Positions 1-8,242 of a stretch of DNA of 47,598 nucleotides are shown here, one piece after another. Position numbers and translations under genes: made by a program. Location of the stretch: positions 1 through 47,598 of the forward strand of contig MFNF01000011.1 in the NCBI GenBank assembly GCA_001783715.1, written 5' to 3'. Every line of letters starts with the position of its first letter. Position 1 is the first letter of the stretch. This DNA comes from Candidatus Lambdaproteobacteria bacterium RIFOXYD2_FULL_56_26 (GTDB taxonomy: Bacteria > SAR324 > XYD2-FULL-50-16). The notes beneath the pieces were generated by a model, which worked only from the letters and a program-made list of their open reading frames with translations, was not told the origin of the DNA and did not search any database.

Positions 1-13
1 GGGGTTTAATGAA

Positions 14-385
14 ATGCAATTTTTTAAGCTTTCAAACGGAACCTATTGGCTCCAAGACGAATACAAGTATTTATATTATTACTTTTATTGCCCAAGAGTC
101 TCCATTGTTGAAAGTCAAGGTACACTATTCCTGAATGTGGAGGGAATCACGGAATGGGTAAAGGTGCGACAGGTAGCCGGAGTTATCGAAAGCTATATTG
201 AGGGAACTTTTAAGGGTTGGGATGGGAATACAACCTATAAGTTGACCAACGGTCAGGTGTGGACACAAACGCAATACCGGTACCAATACAAATACGCCTA
301 TAGACCGAAGGCATACATCTATAAAAATGGTGGCAGCTATTTCATGAGCGTGGCGGGCACCTACGCTAAAGTGAGGCGAGCCTGA
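14..385 (+). CDS. Tyr-rich protein with two tandem repeats, function unknown
   Basis: A 123-residue protein built from two copies of one unit of about 45-50 residues (roughly 4-53 and 75-122). Each copy begins with a (F/Y)KL(S/T)NG motif, continues with W and a run of Tyr-rich alternating residues, and ends in a V/A-x-V-(K/R) strand. The middle has a GTFKGWDGNTTYKL motif that I recall from small uncharacterised proteins in many bacteria. There is no signal peptide or membrane segment. The stretch is visibly AT-richer than the rest of the window, which suggests recent transfer. The start lies 14 bases from the window edge, so an upstream extension cannot be excluded. Function unknown. Confidence 0.72.
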   Translation: MQFFKLSNGTYWLQDEYKYLYYYFYCPRVSIVESQGTLFLNVEGITEWVKVRQVAGVIESYIEGTFKGWDGNTTYKLTNGQVWTQTQYRYQYKYAYRPKAYIYKNGGSYFMSVAGTYAKVRRA

Positions 386-431
386 CAAAGAAGTTATGCA
401 GGAATTAATTACAAATTCCTAGGTCCTCCCC

Positions 432-734
432 GTGCCGAAAACCACCAGCCTAACCCAAGACCTCCCCGAGCCCTTCCTGCGCCATCGGCGTAACTTGGTG
501 TTGACCGCCGTGGTCTTGATTTTTAATAGCCTCTTCGTTAAAGAGATCACCAGCCTCAGCATGGCGGCGGTCCAGGTCAAGCTCTGGTGAAGCGATGCTT
601 TGCCCTTTATTTTGTTCACAGGGTCGGTTTTCCTGAGCTATAGTGCCGCCTTTCCTTTGTTGATCGGAGGGGGTTGCCACGGGCCAGACCGGAGGCTTGC
701 TTTGGCCAACCCAACTCCTGGCTTACCTGCTTGA
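432..734 (+). pseudogene. Remnant of a small membrane protein gene, interrupted by a stop
   Basis: The 386-833 gap has no intact gene. From a GTG at 432 the plus strand reads a coherent N-terminus (LRHRRNLVLTAVVLIFNSLF, a basic patch then a hydrophobic helix) up to a TGA at 588-590. The same frame then continues with a second hydrophobic stretch (PFILFTGSVFLSYSAAFPLL) before losing sense near 670 and stopping at 734. Basic residues, first helix, short hydrophilic strand, second helix is the layout of small two-helix membrane proteins of unknown function. I read it as a decayed copy. A sequencing error at the stop is possible. Confidence 0.4.
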
Positions 735-833
735 GTAAACCCTGACTCTCTCTTAAAGCGGAGAAGTTCGTCTGGACAATGGAGGCCACTTCACTCATCA
801 ACGCAATCCCCTCTTCTGAAGGAGTCGCCGCAC

Positions 834-3800
834 CTAATGCCCCAAGCTACTTTCAGCGACCTGCATTCGGTGCTCCAACAACCGATAAAGCACTGGCAGG
901 ACTATCAAGGTCAGGAGGGTCGCCAAGACAATCCCTCCCACCACTACCGAGGCCAGAGGTCTTTGGACTTCCGCCCCGGCACCGGTGGAAAACATCATGG
1001 GCAAAAAGCCAAAGGCGGCGGCGGTCGCCGTCATCAGGACCGGACGCAAGCGCAGTCTGGTCCCCTTACGGATCAGTTCATCGCCGGTCAGGCCGTCTAA
1101 CTTGAGGCGGTTAAAGAAGCTGATCAAAACCACCCCGTTGAGAACGGCGATCCCCGAGAGGGTGATAAAACCAATGGCTGCAGAGATGCTGAAGTCCAAC
1201 TGATTTAACTGGAGCCCCAGCACCCCGCCGACCAAACTCATGGGGACGCAGGTAAAGATCATCACCGTTTGAATCAGGCTACGAAAAGCCATGTAAATCA
1301 TCATGAAGATCAAAACTAAGGCAATGGGGACTACCACCATCAGCCTCTCCTTGGCCAAAGCTAAGTTTTTAAAACTCCCGCCCCACTCGACAAAAACACC
1401 AGCGGGGAGTTCGATCTGACTCTGTACCTGGGCCTTGGCTTCCTCCACAAAACTCTGGGTGTCTCGATTCCGCACATTGATCAACAGAGCGGTTCGTTTG
1501 CGGAAGGCATCCCGCCGAATGTCGCCAGAGGTTTCCCGAATGCCGATGCTGGCGACTTCCTGTAAGGGGACCGTGAGGTTTTCAGAGACCCCCACCGGCA
1601 ATTTGCCAATCTGCTCCAAATCTTGCCGATCCCGCTCGCTCAAACGAACCACAATAGGGAAGCGCATGACCCCCTCGAAAATATCCCCCACCTTCACACC
1701 GCCGATAGCCGTTTCCACGGTGCTGAGGATATTGTCCTTAGGAATCCCAAAACCTTGCAGGGCCGTAATATCCGGTCGAATCTGCAAGACCGGGGATTTC
1801 CCCTGCACCTCCTTTTCCACATCCCCCGCACCGGGAATTTTGCGGATGATTTCCTCCGCTTGCGAGGCGATTTGGTCCAATTGTTCCAGGTCATCTCCGT
1901 AGATTTTCAGCGCCACATCGCTACGAACCCCTTCCAATAGTTCGTTGAACCGAAGCTGGATCGGCTGTGAAAAAATCATCGTTTGCCCTGGGATGGAAAA
2001 ATTGAGCTTGGTTTGAATCGCTTCCAACAGTTCCAGTTTGCTCCAAACTGCCCCCTCATGCTTGGGCCATTGGTCGTGGGGTTTGAGCAGCACATAGGTG
2101 TCCGAAAGGTTCACCCCCATCGGGTCCGTGGCGACCTCCGCCGTCCCGATCCGAGAGAAGGCCAAAGAGACTTCCTCAAACTGGCCGATCAAGCCCTCCG
2201 ACATGGCCTGCATGGCAATGGATTGATCTATGTTGATGTTGGTGGGCCGAACAAACTGGATGGCAATGGAGCCTTCATCCAACTGGGGCAGGAAATCCGC
2301 CCCTAACTGGGAAAACAGCCAGACCCCCGAAACTATGGCCAAAAGCCCCAGACCCAGGACTGTCTTTTTCCAACCCAAAGCTAGGTTGATCATCTTCCCA
2401 TAGCCCCTCTCCAACAAACCCAGCAGGCGGTTCGGCCTTTGTTTGGGTTTTCCCCGCAAGAATTGAGCGGCCAGGGCGGGGATGGTGGTAAAGGAGATCA
2501 GAAAGGCGGCCCCCAAGGCGAAACAAAAGGTAGAGGCCATTGGGACAAACATCTTGGCCTCCACCCCGGTGAGGGCAAAGATCGGCAAAAAAACAATCAA
2601 AACTATCAATTGCCCAAACCCGGCGGCAGCCCGAATTTCGGTGGTCGCCTCGATCACGGTCTCACGGATTTCACTACGGGAGAGTTGGCGATCCCTGGAA
2701 ATGGCCTTTTCATCGACCTTGCGGATGCAATTGTCCATCACGATCACGGCCCCATCGATGATGATGCCAAAATCCAAGGCCCCCAAGCTCATCAGGTTCC
2801 CCGAGATATTAAACCAACGCATCAGAATGAAGGTGCTGAGCAGGGCGAGGGGGATGGTCGCCGCAGTGATCAAGGCCACCCGAACCTGCCCGATCAATAG
2901 CAGGAGGATGACCATCACCAAAAAGGCCCCAAAGGTGAGGTTTTTTTCAACGGTGGTCAGGGTTTTATTCACCAATACCGAGCGATTGTACAAAACCTGT
3001 AGCTCAACCTCTAGGGGGAGACCCTGCCGAATCTCCTCTACTTTGGCCCCAACCTCCAGGGCTACAGTTCGGCTGTTCTCGCCAAAGAGCATCAAGACGG
3101 TCCCAATCACACTTTCCTTTCCGTTGACCAGGGCCGCACCAGTCCGCTGCTCCTTGTCCAAACCAACGGCGGCGACTTGGCCGATGGTGACAGTCTCTAG
3201 GTTCGAGAGTCTTTTGATGACAATGGATTGGATGGCATCTGGGCTTTCGATCATGCCCTGCGCCTGGACCAACAATTGCTCCGCCGTCTGCTGGATATAA
3301 CCGCCCCCGGTGTTGCGGTTGTTTTGCTCCAAGGCTTGGACCAGCTCCCGCAAATGGATGCCGTAGCGGGCCATTTTTTCCAGGTCCGGCTTCACATAAA
3401 CCGACTTTTCAAAACCCCCAATGGTGTTGATCTCGGCGACTCCCTTGACCGTGAGCAGTCGTGGCTTTATATGCCATTCGTTGAGGGCCTTTAACTCCAT
3501 CAATTGTGCCAGCCGCTTTTGGGGGTCCTTTTCAGGATTGCGAGACTGGAGGGAATAAAAAAAGATTTCCCCCAACCCGGTGGTTAGAGGGCCAAGCTGG
3601 GGTTGAACCCCTGGAGGCAATTGATCTTTGACATTTTGGAGCTTCTCGCTCACCAGTTGTCGAACCAAGTAAATATCTGCATCTTCGTTAAAAATCAGGG
3701 TGACTTGCGAAAGGCCAAACCGGCTGATGGAGCGCACCTCTTGAAGCCCTGGAATGCCCCCCATCGCACTTTCAATGGGGAAGGACACATAACTTTCGAT

Positions 3801-3980
3801 CTCCTCTGGAATCAACCCCGGTACGGCACTGTTGATCTGTACCTGTTTATTAGTAATGTCGGGCACGGCATCAATCGGCAGGGTTTGGAAGGAGAACCAC
3901 CCGAGCAGAGCCAATGCCAAGGTCAACACGAAAACCAATCCCCATTGTTCGACGGAGGCACGAATCAGTTTATTGATCAT
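834..3980 (-). CDS. czcA: Heavy-metal efflux RND transporter, CzcA type
   Basis: A 1048-residue inner-membrane proton/cation antiporter of the HME-RND family, the usual length. The N-terminus has the family's first helix followed by VPDITNKQVQI. Helix 4 carries D403-F-G ... D409-G-A-V ... D416-N, which aligns with D402/D408/E415 of CzcA. This points to Co/Zn/Cd/Ni-type substrates rather than Cu(I)/Ag(I), because the CusA group has a different helix-4 motif. It is the last gene of a minus-strand operon, starting 19 bases after the adaptor-like gene. The E415-equivalent is Asp, a mild change. The ATG start agrees with the first helix. The family call is firm; the metal is inferred. Confidence 0.95.
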   Translation of the reverse strand: MINKLIRASVEQWGLVFVLTLALALLGWFSFQTLPIDAVPDITNKQVQINSAVPGLIPEEIESYVSFPIESAMGGIPGLQEVRSISRFGLSQVTLIFNEDADIYLVRQLVSEKLQNVKDQLPPGVQPQLGPLTTGLGEIFFYSLQSRNPEKDPQKRLAQLMELKALNEWHIKPRLLTVKGVAEINTIGGFEKSVYVKPDLEKMARYGIHLRELVQALEQNNRNTGGGYIQQTAEQLLVQAQGMIESPDAIQSIVIKRLSNLETVTIGQVAAVGLDKEQRTGAALVNGKESVIGTVLMLFGENSRTVALEVGAKVEEIRQGLPLEVELQVLYNRSVLVNKTLTTVEKNLTFGAFLVMVILLLLIGQVRVALITAATIPLALLSTFILMRWFNISGNLMSLGALDFGIIIDGAVIVMDNCIRKVDEKAISRDRQLSRSEIRETVIEATTEIRAAAGFGQLIVLIVFLPIFALTGVEAKMFVPMASTFCFALGAAFLISFTTIPALAAQFLRGKPKQRPNRLLGLLERGYGKMINLALGWKKTVLGLGLLAIVSGVWLFSQLGADFLPQLDEGSIAIQFVRPTNINIDQSIAMQAMSEGLIGQFEEVSLAFSRIGTAEVATDPMGVNLSDTYVLLKPHDQWPKHEGAVWSKLELLEAIQTKLNFSIPGQTMIFSQPIQLRFNELLEGVRSDVALKIYGDDLEQLDQIASQAEEIIRKIPGAGDVEKEVQGKSPVLQIRPDITALQGFGIPKDNILSTVETAIGGVKVGDIFEGVMRFPIVVRLSERDRQDLEQIGKLPVGVSENLTVPLQEVASIGIRETSGDIRRDAFRKRTALLINVRNRDTQSFVEEAKAQVQSQIELPAGVFVEWGGSFKNLALAKERLMVVVPIALVLIFMMIYMAFRSLIQTVMIFTCVPMSLVGGVLGLQLNQLDFSISAAIGFITLSGIAVLNGVVLISFFNRLKLDGLTGDELIRKGTRLRLRPVLMTATAAAFGFLPMMFSTGAGAEVQRPLASVVVGGIVLATLLTLIVLPVLYRLLEHRMQVAESSLGH

Positions 3981-3999
3981 TGCTTTTTAGGGATTGTTG

Positions 4000-4605
4000 T
4001 TAGTGACCGTGGCCGCTGCCACCTTGCCCGCTGCCCTGCAATTGGCAAATACGGAGCCAGGCAACGCCTTGGGTCACAATCTTGGATTGGGCAGTCAGTT
4101 GGCTGGAGCGAACCCGCCAGGTTCCATCTTTTTCTTTGAGGGCCTGAACCTTGACAAGCGTGGCCCAGCGGTCCTCCCAGAGGTACAAGCCCTGGTGTTG
4201 CTGGTACTGCAATAGCGCCTGATCGGGGATCACAAACCAACCTTCCCGGCTTTTTCCTATGGCCTGGGTTTGGATGTTGAGTAAATCCGTGGCCGCCGGG
4301 GAGAGACGAAAGCGCTCTCCTTCGTCTTCCACAGCCTCAATGGCTCCCGGCTCAAACTCTCCCTCATGGTCGTCGTGCCCGGCTTTCTCGGCATGTTCTT
4401 GAGGGTTCTCATCGCTGTGGGAATCGGTCGGTTCACTGGGAGTGGGCTCTTCTTCGTGGTCATCATGGCCGGGGTGGGCTTCCGGGGCGGGCTGCCCCAG
4501 GGCCGTTGCCGCCGGAAACGGAGACCAACGCCTTGCATTGTTCCCGCAGGGGCCGAACCAGAAAAACAGACAAAAACCCAGGCAAATCAGACGGGTTGTT
4601 TTCAT
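4000..4605 (-). CDS. Miniature His-rich adaptor-like protein of the efflux operon
   Basis: 201 residues. An N-terminal hydrophobic segment (about 1-19, possibly a signal peptide or lipoprotein-like leader) precedes a His/Asp/Glu-rich stretch (about 43-85: HPGHDDHEEE, DHEGEFE) likely to bind metal in the periplasm. The C-terminal part resembles pieces of CzcB-type membrane-fusion proteins: a LSPAATDLLNIQT strand, then VIPDQALLQ ... LVKVQAL ... IVTQGVAWL, like the membrane-proximal barrel. The coiled-coil hairpin and the lipoyl domain are absent (full adaptors have about 350-500 residues). It ends in a GSGHGH tail. The start overlaps the stop of the upstream channel gene by ATGA. It is either a reduced adaptor or a metal-binding accessory protein. 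Confidence 0.75.
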   Translation of the reverse strand: MKTTRLICLGFCLFFWFGPCGNNARRWSPFPAATALGQPAPEAHPGHDDHEEEPTPSEPTDSHSDENPQEHAEKAGHDDHEGEFEPGAIEAVEDEGERFRLSPAATDLLNIQTQAIGKSREGWFVIPDQALLQYQQHQGLYLWEDRWATLVKVQALKEKDGTWRVRSSQLTAQSKIVTQGVAWLRICQLQGSGQGGSGHGH

Positions 4606-5831
4606 GGGAGTTGAAACTCCAAAAGTTTGTGTTGCATCCCCTTCAGTTGGATCAGGTGGGTAACCCCGTCCAACTCCAAGGCATGACGCTGTTCCAAGAG
4701 CGCTAACAATTGGCGGTGGATTTCGATGACCAGCGCTGTGGGCAAGACCCCCCGCTGCATCCCGCTGTGCAGTTCCTCATGTTGCTGTTGCACCTCAAGA
4801 TGGCTGGGCAGGGTCGCCCACTGGCGCTTCATTTGCTCATAATCCGCTAGGTACTGCCGGTAAAGGATGCTCAATTCCTGTTCCTTCTGCATCGCCAAAT
4901 CTTGGGTCAAGTCCTGCTGATACTTCGCTTTTAGTTTCCCTGCTTGATTGCTTTGGTACAGCGGGAGGGGAATGCTGACCTTGACCCCCACGTTGTTGTA
5001 GGTGGTGCCGTTTTGAGTCTCCTGAATCAAGGTGGGGGCGATCTCCAGATTGCCCCAGGCAGAGGATTCGGCGGCTTGAAGCTGCCCTTCGGCCAGGGCA
5101 ATGGCCGCCTTGGACCACTCTAATTCTGGGCTTTGCAATGGCAACAGTTCCACCTCTGGCCAATTTGCGACGGGCCGGGGCAGTTGGGTCTTTTTCACTT
5201 GGAAATCGGAGCCGTGGATGGCGGCAAAGTAACTTTGCATCTGCCTGCGTTCCTCCAGAAGGCGATGCTGTTGTAACCTCGCTTCTTGGAGGGCAAAGCG
5301 GTAGGCTGAGGCGGAGAGTTTCTGCTCCGCATTGAGTCCCTTGAACTGCTGCAGCTTGGCCGCAAGGACATCAAAGCTTTCAATGTTCTCTTGAGCCTGG
5401 ACCAACTGCTCTTCGATCTGCCGGACCCGATAAAGATTGTGGGCCACCTCCAGGGAGATTTGGGCACGCTGCCGTTCTGCGTCAGAATCGGCAAGCCGTT
5501 GCTCCGCTCTGGCGATGGACAGGCGGGCTTCTTTGGCTCCCCCTAGCTCAATGGGATGTACATAGCTGATTTCTTGACGACTGTTCTTGCTGCCTAGGCC
5601 TTCCAAGGCGAACTCAACCCTGGGGTTGGACCTTTGTCCTGCAATCGAAACGCTGGCCTCAGCCCCCCTTGCCAGTCCCTCCGCTTCCAAGATTGCCGGG
5701 TTTTTCTCCAATGTACAGAGCAGTAGTGCCTTAGGCGTGTCTGAGGTTTGGCAGTCCATCCCAAGCAGGGCCGAAGACAGCCAGGTCCCACTGAGCAGAC
5801 AAAGCCCTATGGTTAAAAAAAATATTTTCAT
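4602..5831 (-). CDS. czcC: TolC-family outer-membrane efflux channel (CzcC/CusC-like)
   Basis: 409 residues from the ATG at 5831, chosen because AAGGGG lies just upstream and because a typical signal peptide follows at once (MKIFFLTIGLCLLSGTWL). The longer frame to 5897 adds residues before the signal and is unlikely. The body is Gln/Glu/Ala/Leu-rich and strongly helical with the internal duplication expected of OEP proteins: a first long coiled-coil stretch around 75-200 and a second around 265-390. It is the outer-membrane exit duct for the RND pump. It is coupled to the next gene by ATGA and starts 20 bases after the end of the small exported-protein gene. Confidence 0.88.
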   Translation of the reverse strand: MKIFFLTIGLCLLSGTWLSSALLGMDCQTSDTPKALLLCTLEKNPAILEAEGLARGAEASVSIAGQRSNPRVEFALEGLGSKNSRQEISYVHPIELGGAKEARLSIARAEQRLADSDAERQRAQISLEVAHNLYRVRQIEEQLVQAQENIESFDVLAAKLQQFKGLNAEQKLSASAYRFALQEARLQQHRLLEERRQMQSYFAAIHGSDFQVKKTQLPRPVANWPEVELLPLQSPELEWSKAAIALAEGQLQAAESSAWGNLEIAPTLIQETQNGTTYNNVGVKVSIPLPLYQSNQAGKLKAKYQQDLTQDLAMQKEQELSILYRQYLADYEQMKRQWATLPSHLEVQQQHEELHSGMQRGVLPTALVIEIHRQLLALLEQRHALELDGVTHLIQLKGMQHKLLEFQLP

Positions 5832-5850
5832 GGTGCCCCTTTGGAATTGG

Positions 5851-6171
5851 CTATTTGAAAGATCGACGGCCTTTGTTGTCGCTGCAACGAACCCCATAGG
5901 TTACATTGCCAACAAAGGCTTCCTGATAGCCGGACTCTTTAGGGAGTAGAATCGATTGGATTTGGGCGCTCTTGATCTCATACCCGCCAACCTTGCGGCA
6001 GTGAATGAGTTTGTGGGTCCCTTCCTTGATTTCGCTGACCAGCTGGTCGGTGGCGGCAACGGCCTCCGCCCGGTTGGAGAAAGGTTCCGTTTGTTTGGTA
6101 GAGGATTCCCAGCCTGCAAGAGCGGGCAGCGCCCCTAAAACCAAGGCGCAAAAAAAGACGAGAAAGGGCAT
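5851..6171 (-). CDS. Small exported protein of the efflux operon, function unknown
   Basis: 106 residues with a clear signal peptide (MPFLVFFCALVLGALPALA) and a short mature region holding two cysteines, one in LIHCRKVGG and one in YGVRCSDN, that could form a disulphide in the periplasm. No family recognised. It sits between another small exported protein and the TolC-like gene, all on the minus strand with short gaps, so it is probably co-transcribed with the metal pump and may act as a periplasmic accessory or metal-responsive factor. That role is inferred from position only. Confidence 0.7.
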   Translation of the reverse strand: MPFLVFFCALVLGALPALAGWESSTKQTEPFSNRAEAVAATDQLVSEIKEGTHKLIHCRKVGGYEIKSAQIQSILLPKESGYQEAFVGNVTYGVRCSDNKGRRSFK

Positions 6172-6222
6172 GATGTCTCCAAATTGGTTTAGAAAGGTGA
6201 AAAAGGACCTAAACCAGGAGAG

Positions 6223-6639
6223 CTAATTCAAAAGAACAATGGTGCGTTGCGCCCGAAGAATCGGCGCAGAGGAGAGATGGAGAGCGAGAACCTCCCTGTG
6301 GGTAAGAATAAATCGAAGGGGGGCAGGTTTCAGGGAAGGGATCAAAAGCAGCGGAGCTGCATGCTTGAGGTCCGTAGTACTGGAGTAGAGCACCGTCAAG
6401 GAAAACGGTTGGTCCAAATGCCCTGCCTCTGCCTGCCTGACCTCTGTCTGGGAGTGACTCCTTTCTGCCGGGTCCAAGACATGTTCTATGGCCTCGACCA
6501 GACACTCCAGCTTAACCGTCCCCCCTTGTTCGTAGCAATAGACCAGCTTCCCCTGGGCAGCATGAGCCACCACGGGCAAGTAGGCCAAGAGGCCAAAAAT
6601 CAGGATGAGCGTGCGGACGCTGGACAGGAAACGGATCAT
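6223..6639 (-). CDS. Small exported or membrane protein heading the efflux operon
   Basis: 138 residues. The N-terminus is a signal peptide or anchor (about 8-28, TLILIFGLLAYLPVVAHAA), followed by two cysteines (VYCYEQGGTVKLEC) and a C-terminal stretch with the hydrophobic run APLLLIPSL and the end RAQRTIVLLN. The layout resembles small CzcI/DUF2946-like proteins that often accompany metal efflux genes, but I see no decisive motif. It appears to be the first gene of the operon running to the RND pump; the ~80 bases upstream (6640-6720) are the natural place for its promoter, though I see no convincing -35/-10 pair there. Confidence 0.62.
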   Translation of the reverse strand: MIRFLSSVRTLILIFGLLAYLPVVAHAAQGKLVYCYEQGGTVKLECLVEAIEHVLDPAERSHSQTEVRQAEAGHLDQPFSLTVLYSSTTDLKHAAPLLLIPSLKPAPLRFILTHREVLALHLSSAPILRAQRTIVLLN

Positions 6640-6720
6640 AACCCTGCTATTGAGAGGTTGGGCGAGGGTAGCGGATCAGCCAGCCGTCTGTCAAGCAGCT
6701 TCTCTTCTCGGGAATGGTTG

Positions 6721-7110
6721 TCAGGATGAGAGCTTTTTATTGTGTAAGATGGCTGCAAGGCCGTAGTCCCTCTCTTGAGCCAGTAAGGCGGTTGCCTCCT
6801 TGCGATGGATCAGATCGGCCTTTAGATCGGCAAGGGAAAGGCGGGCTTCCTCCAGGCTGGGCATTTGGCCGCCCGGCTGGGTTTATGGCTCGGTCAGCAG
6901 CCCTTCATCATACCGTTGCAAGAGCAAAGAGGTCTGGGCATAGCGGGTGACCAGTTCCACCAAGCCCCTGCCCGCTCCCCCTCCAGCCCGCACTCTTCGC
7001 AACCCTTTGAACCAGCTTGAGCGCCGCCTCCAGCTCCTTGGCGTGAAGTGGACCCCCTTTGTCCAGGCACCGACTCCAGCTTTTTAAGATGGAGCCGGGT
7101 TTTTAAGCGG
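6721..7110 (-). pseudogene. Decayed RhuM/Fic(Doc)-type virulence-like gene fragment
   Basis: No intact gene here, but minus-strand translation in shifting frames gives a recognisable order: AKELEAALKLVQRVAKSAG (near 7040-6990), then in another frame LVELVTRYAQTSLLLQRYDE and a stop, then SLEEARLSLADLKADLIHRK, EATALLAQERDYGLAAIL and HNKKLSS before a TGA at 6721-6723. From memory these match the segment between the RhuM-like part and the Fic fold of 'virulence RhuM / Fic-DOC' proteins. At least two frameshifts are needed. The HPFxxGNKR catalytic motif is missing because the fragment ends before it, so the gene is dead. Confidence 0.55.
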
Positions 7111-7162
7111 TCAAGCCCAGGATTGGGTTTTGGCCAAAGTGAACCTCTGCGGGGGTTCTTCC

Positions 7163-7842
7163 CTACGGTTTTTCTCTCCTCCTGCCCGCCTTGATTTCCC
7201 AAGTCTTCTCCCCGATCCGCTCAATCTCATCCGGGGTAAACTCCCGAATGTAGGACAAAAGGGCCTTTCTGGCGGCTGTGTCCCGAAGTTCAATCGTCAG
7301 GACATTCCCAGACACCTTGGCCCGCATGGCCGGGAACCGGAGATTTCGAGTCCATTCCGGGCGACCGGGCCGGGCATCCCTGGCTTCGGTGATCTCGGAC
7401 AAGGCAACATCCCGTTCCATCATCTCTTGCTGCTTCTTGTCTGGGAAGTTTACCAGCTCCTTGAGCTTTTTGACAAGGTTTCCAACTCGCTCTTCGGCGC
7501 TGAATCGAACCAAGGCATCAACAACTCTGAAGTCTTGGTAAGCGGTGGATTCGGCGACCTGAAAAATTTCTCTGATGTAAGCACCAAAGGCCTTGGCGTG
7601 TTTTTCCTCAAGGAGCCTGTCCCGGTGCCGGTAGCTCAGGCAGAGCTTTTGGTAGATTTTGACCTTGGAGCTGGCCTCAAAGTGGTCAATCCCTTGGTGA
7701 AGGCCAGGATCACCTGTTCTTCCTGCTTGAGGTCAATGCTTGGGACTGGATACCGACCTTGGGCTTGGTCGATGGTGAGCCCCTTGATCGGGGCTGGTAG
7801 GAGGGTTTTGACTTTGCGGCTTTTATTTATAGGCTTCTTCAT
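7163..7842 (-). pseudogene. Frameshifted gene with a helix-turn-helix-like segment
   Basis: Two minus-strand frames join into one sensible protein of about 226 residues. From the ATG at 7842 it reads MKKPINKSRKVKTLLPAPIK ... EEQVILAFTKG. One frame over it continues IDHFEASSKVKIYQKLC ... FGAYIREIFQVAESTAYQDF, then a helical Lys/Glu-rich half ending at 7163. The shift lies in a short CCC run near 7690-7695; one added base restores the frame. The segment FGAYIREIFQVAESTAY resembles the HTH-like 'FGxYxxxxxgisrstAY' found in plasmid or phage replication and partition-type proteins. Family not identified. A sequencing error or a recent inactivation are both possible. Confidence 0.55.
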
Positions 7843-7875
7843 CGGTTTTGCCTTGGAAGCTAGGGAGTTTTTTCA

Positions 7876-7937
7876 TCCCCGATTCATCCCCGATTCGATG
7901 CAGACCTTGGGGGTATTCCCGATTGTTCCCGATTCAT
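7876..7937. repeat. Four short CCCGATT repeats upstream of the frameshifted gene
   Basis: The core CCCGATT occurs four times within 62 bases, two copies followed by CAT, one by CGA and one by GT. On the minus strand the unit is ATGAATCGGG(A/G)A. The repeats lie directly upstream (minus strand) of the gene starting at 7842 and next to the 3' end of the tRNA. They resemble an operator or a mini-iteron array. No protein partner is identifiable. Confidence 0.45.
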
Positions 7938-7974
7938 TTTTTGCCCTCATTTTTTCCTAACTCATTGTTTTTGG

Positions 7975-8049
7975 TGGTAGCTCCATGTGGAATCGAACCA
8001 CAATCTGAGGCTCCGGAAACCTCCGTTCTATCCATTGAACTATGGAGCC
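7975..8049 (-). tRNA. tRNA-Arg, anticodon CCG
   Basis: The minus strand folds into a full cloverleaf. The acceptor stem is GGCTCCA/TGGAGCT with a terminal G-U pair, the D arm is GTTC...GAAC, and the anticodon stem GAGGT/GCCTC closes a TTCCGGA loop whose middle bases are CCG (reads CGG, Arg). The variable loop is short, the T arm is TGTGG-TTCGATT-CCACA, the discriminator base is A, and CCA is encoded. Everything to its left in the window looks acquired and decayed, which fits integration at the 3' end of a tRNA gene. I could not find a second copy of the tRNA end within the window. Confidence 0.93.
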
Positions 8050-8116
8050 AAAACACCGGCCCAAACCCTTTTGGGGTTGGTCTAGTGTGGTTAAACCTTT
8101 TGGTTGGGTTTGTCCA

Positions 8117-8163
8117 GCAGCTTTGGAATTTTTTGGTGATAATTTGTGGTTGCCCAAAGCTGC
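8117..8163. repeat. 10-bp inverted repeat between tRNA-Arg and yhbY
   Basis: GCAGCTTTGG (8117-8126) and CCAAAGCTGC (8154-8163) are perfect inverted copies separated by 27 AT-rich bases. There is no T-tract on either strand, so it is not an obvious terminator. It lies in the 190-base divergent space between the tRNA (minus) and yhbY (plus) and could be an operator or a leader structure. Confidence 0.4.
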
Positions 8164-8242
8164 AAAAAGGGGCCGGACCGCTTTGGATTTGACACTTTCC
8201 CAGGGTTTCTGTTCTTTTGGACCAAAACCTTTGGAGACCCAA

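Noticed and set aside
616-801. Small minus-strand open frame downstream of the RND gene
   Set aside because: The first part looks protein-like (MSEVASIVQTNFSALRESQG), but it degenerates, overlaps a better membrane-protein remnant on the plus strand, and no family is visible. Not enough to list as a gene.
7685-7700. Programmed -1 frameshift in the HTH-like gene
   Set aside because: The local sequence (CAAGGGATT) is not a canonical X-XXY-YYZ slippery site and no following pseudoknot is evident. A simple indel is more likely.
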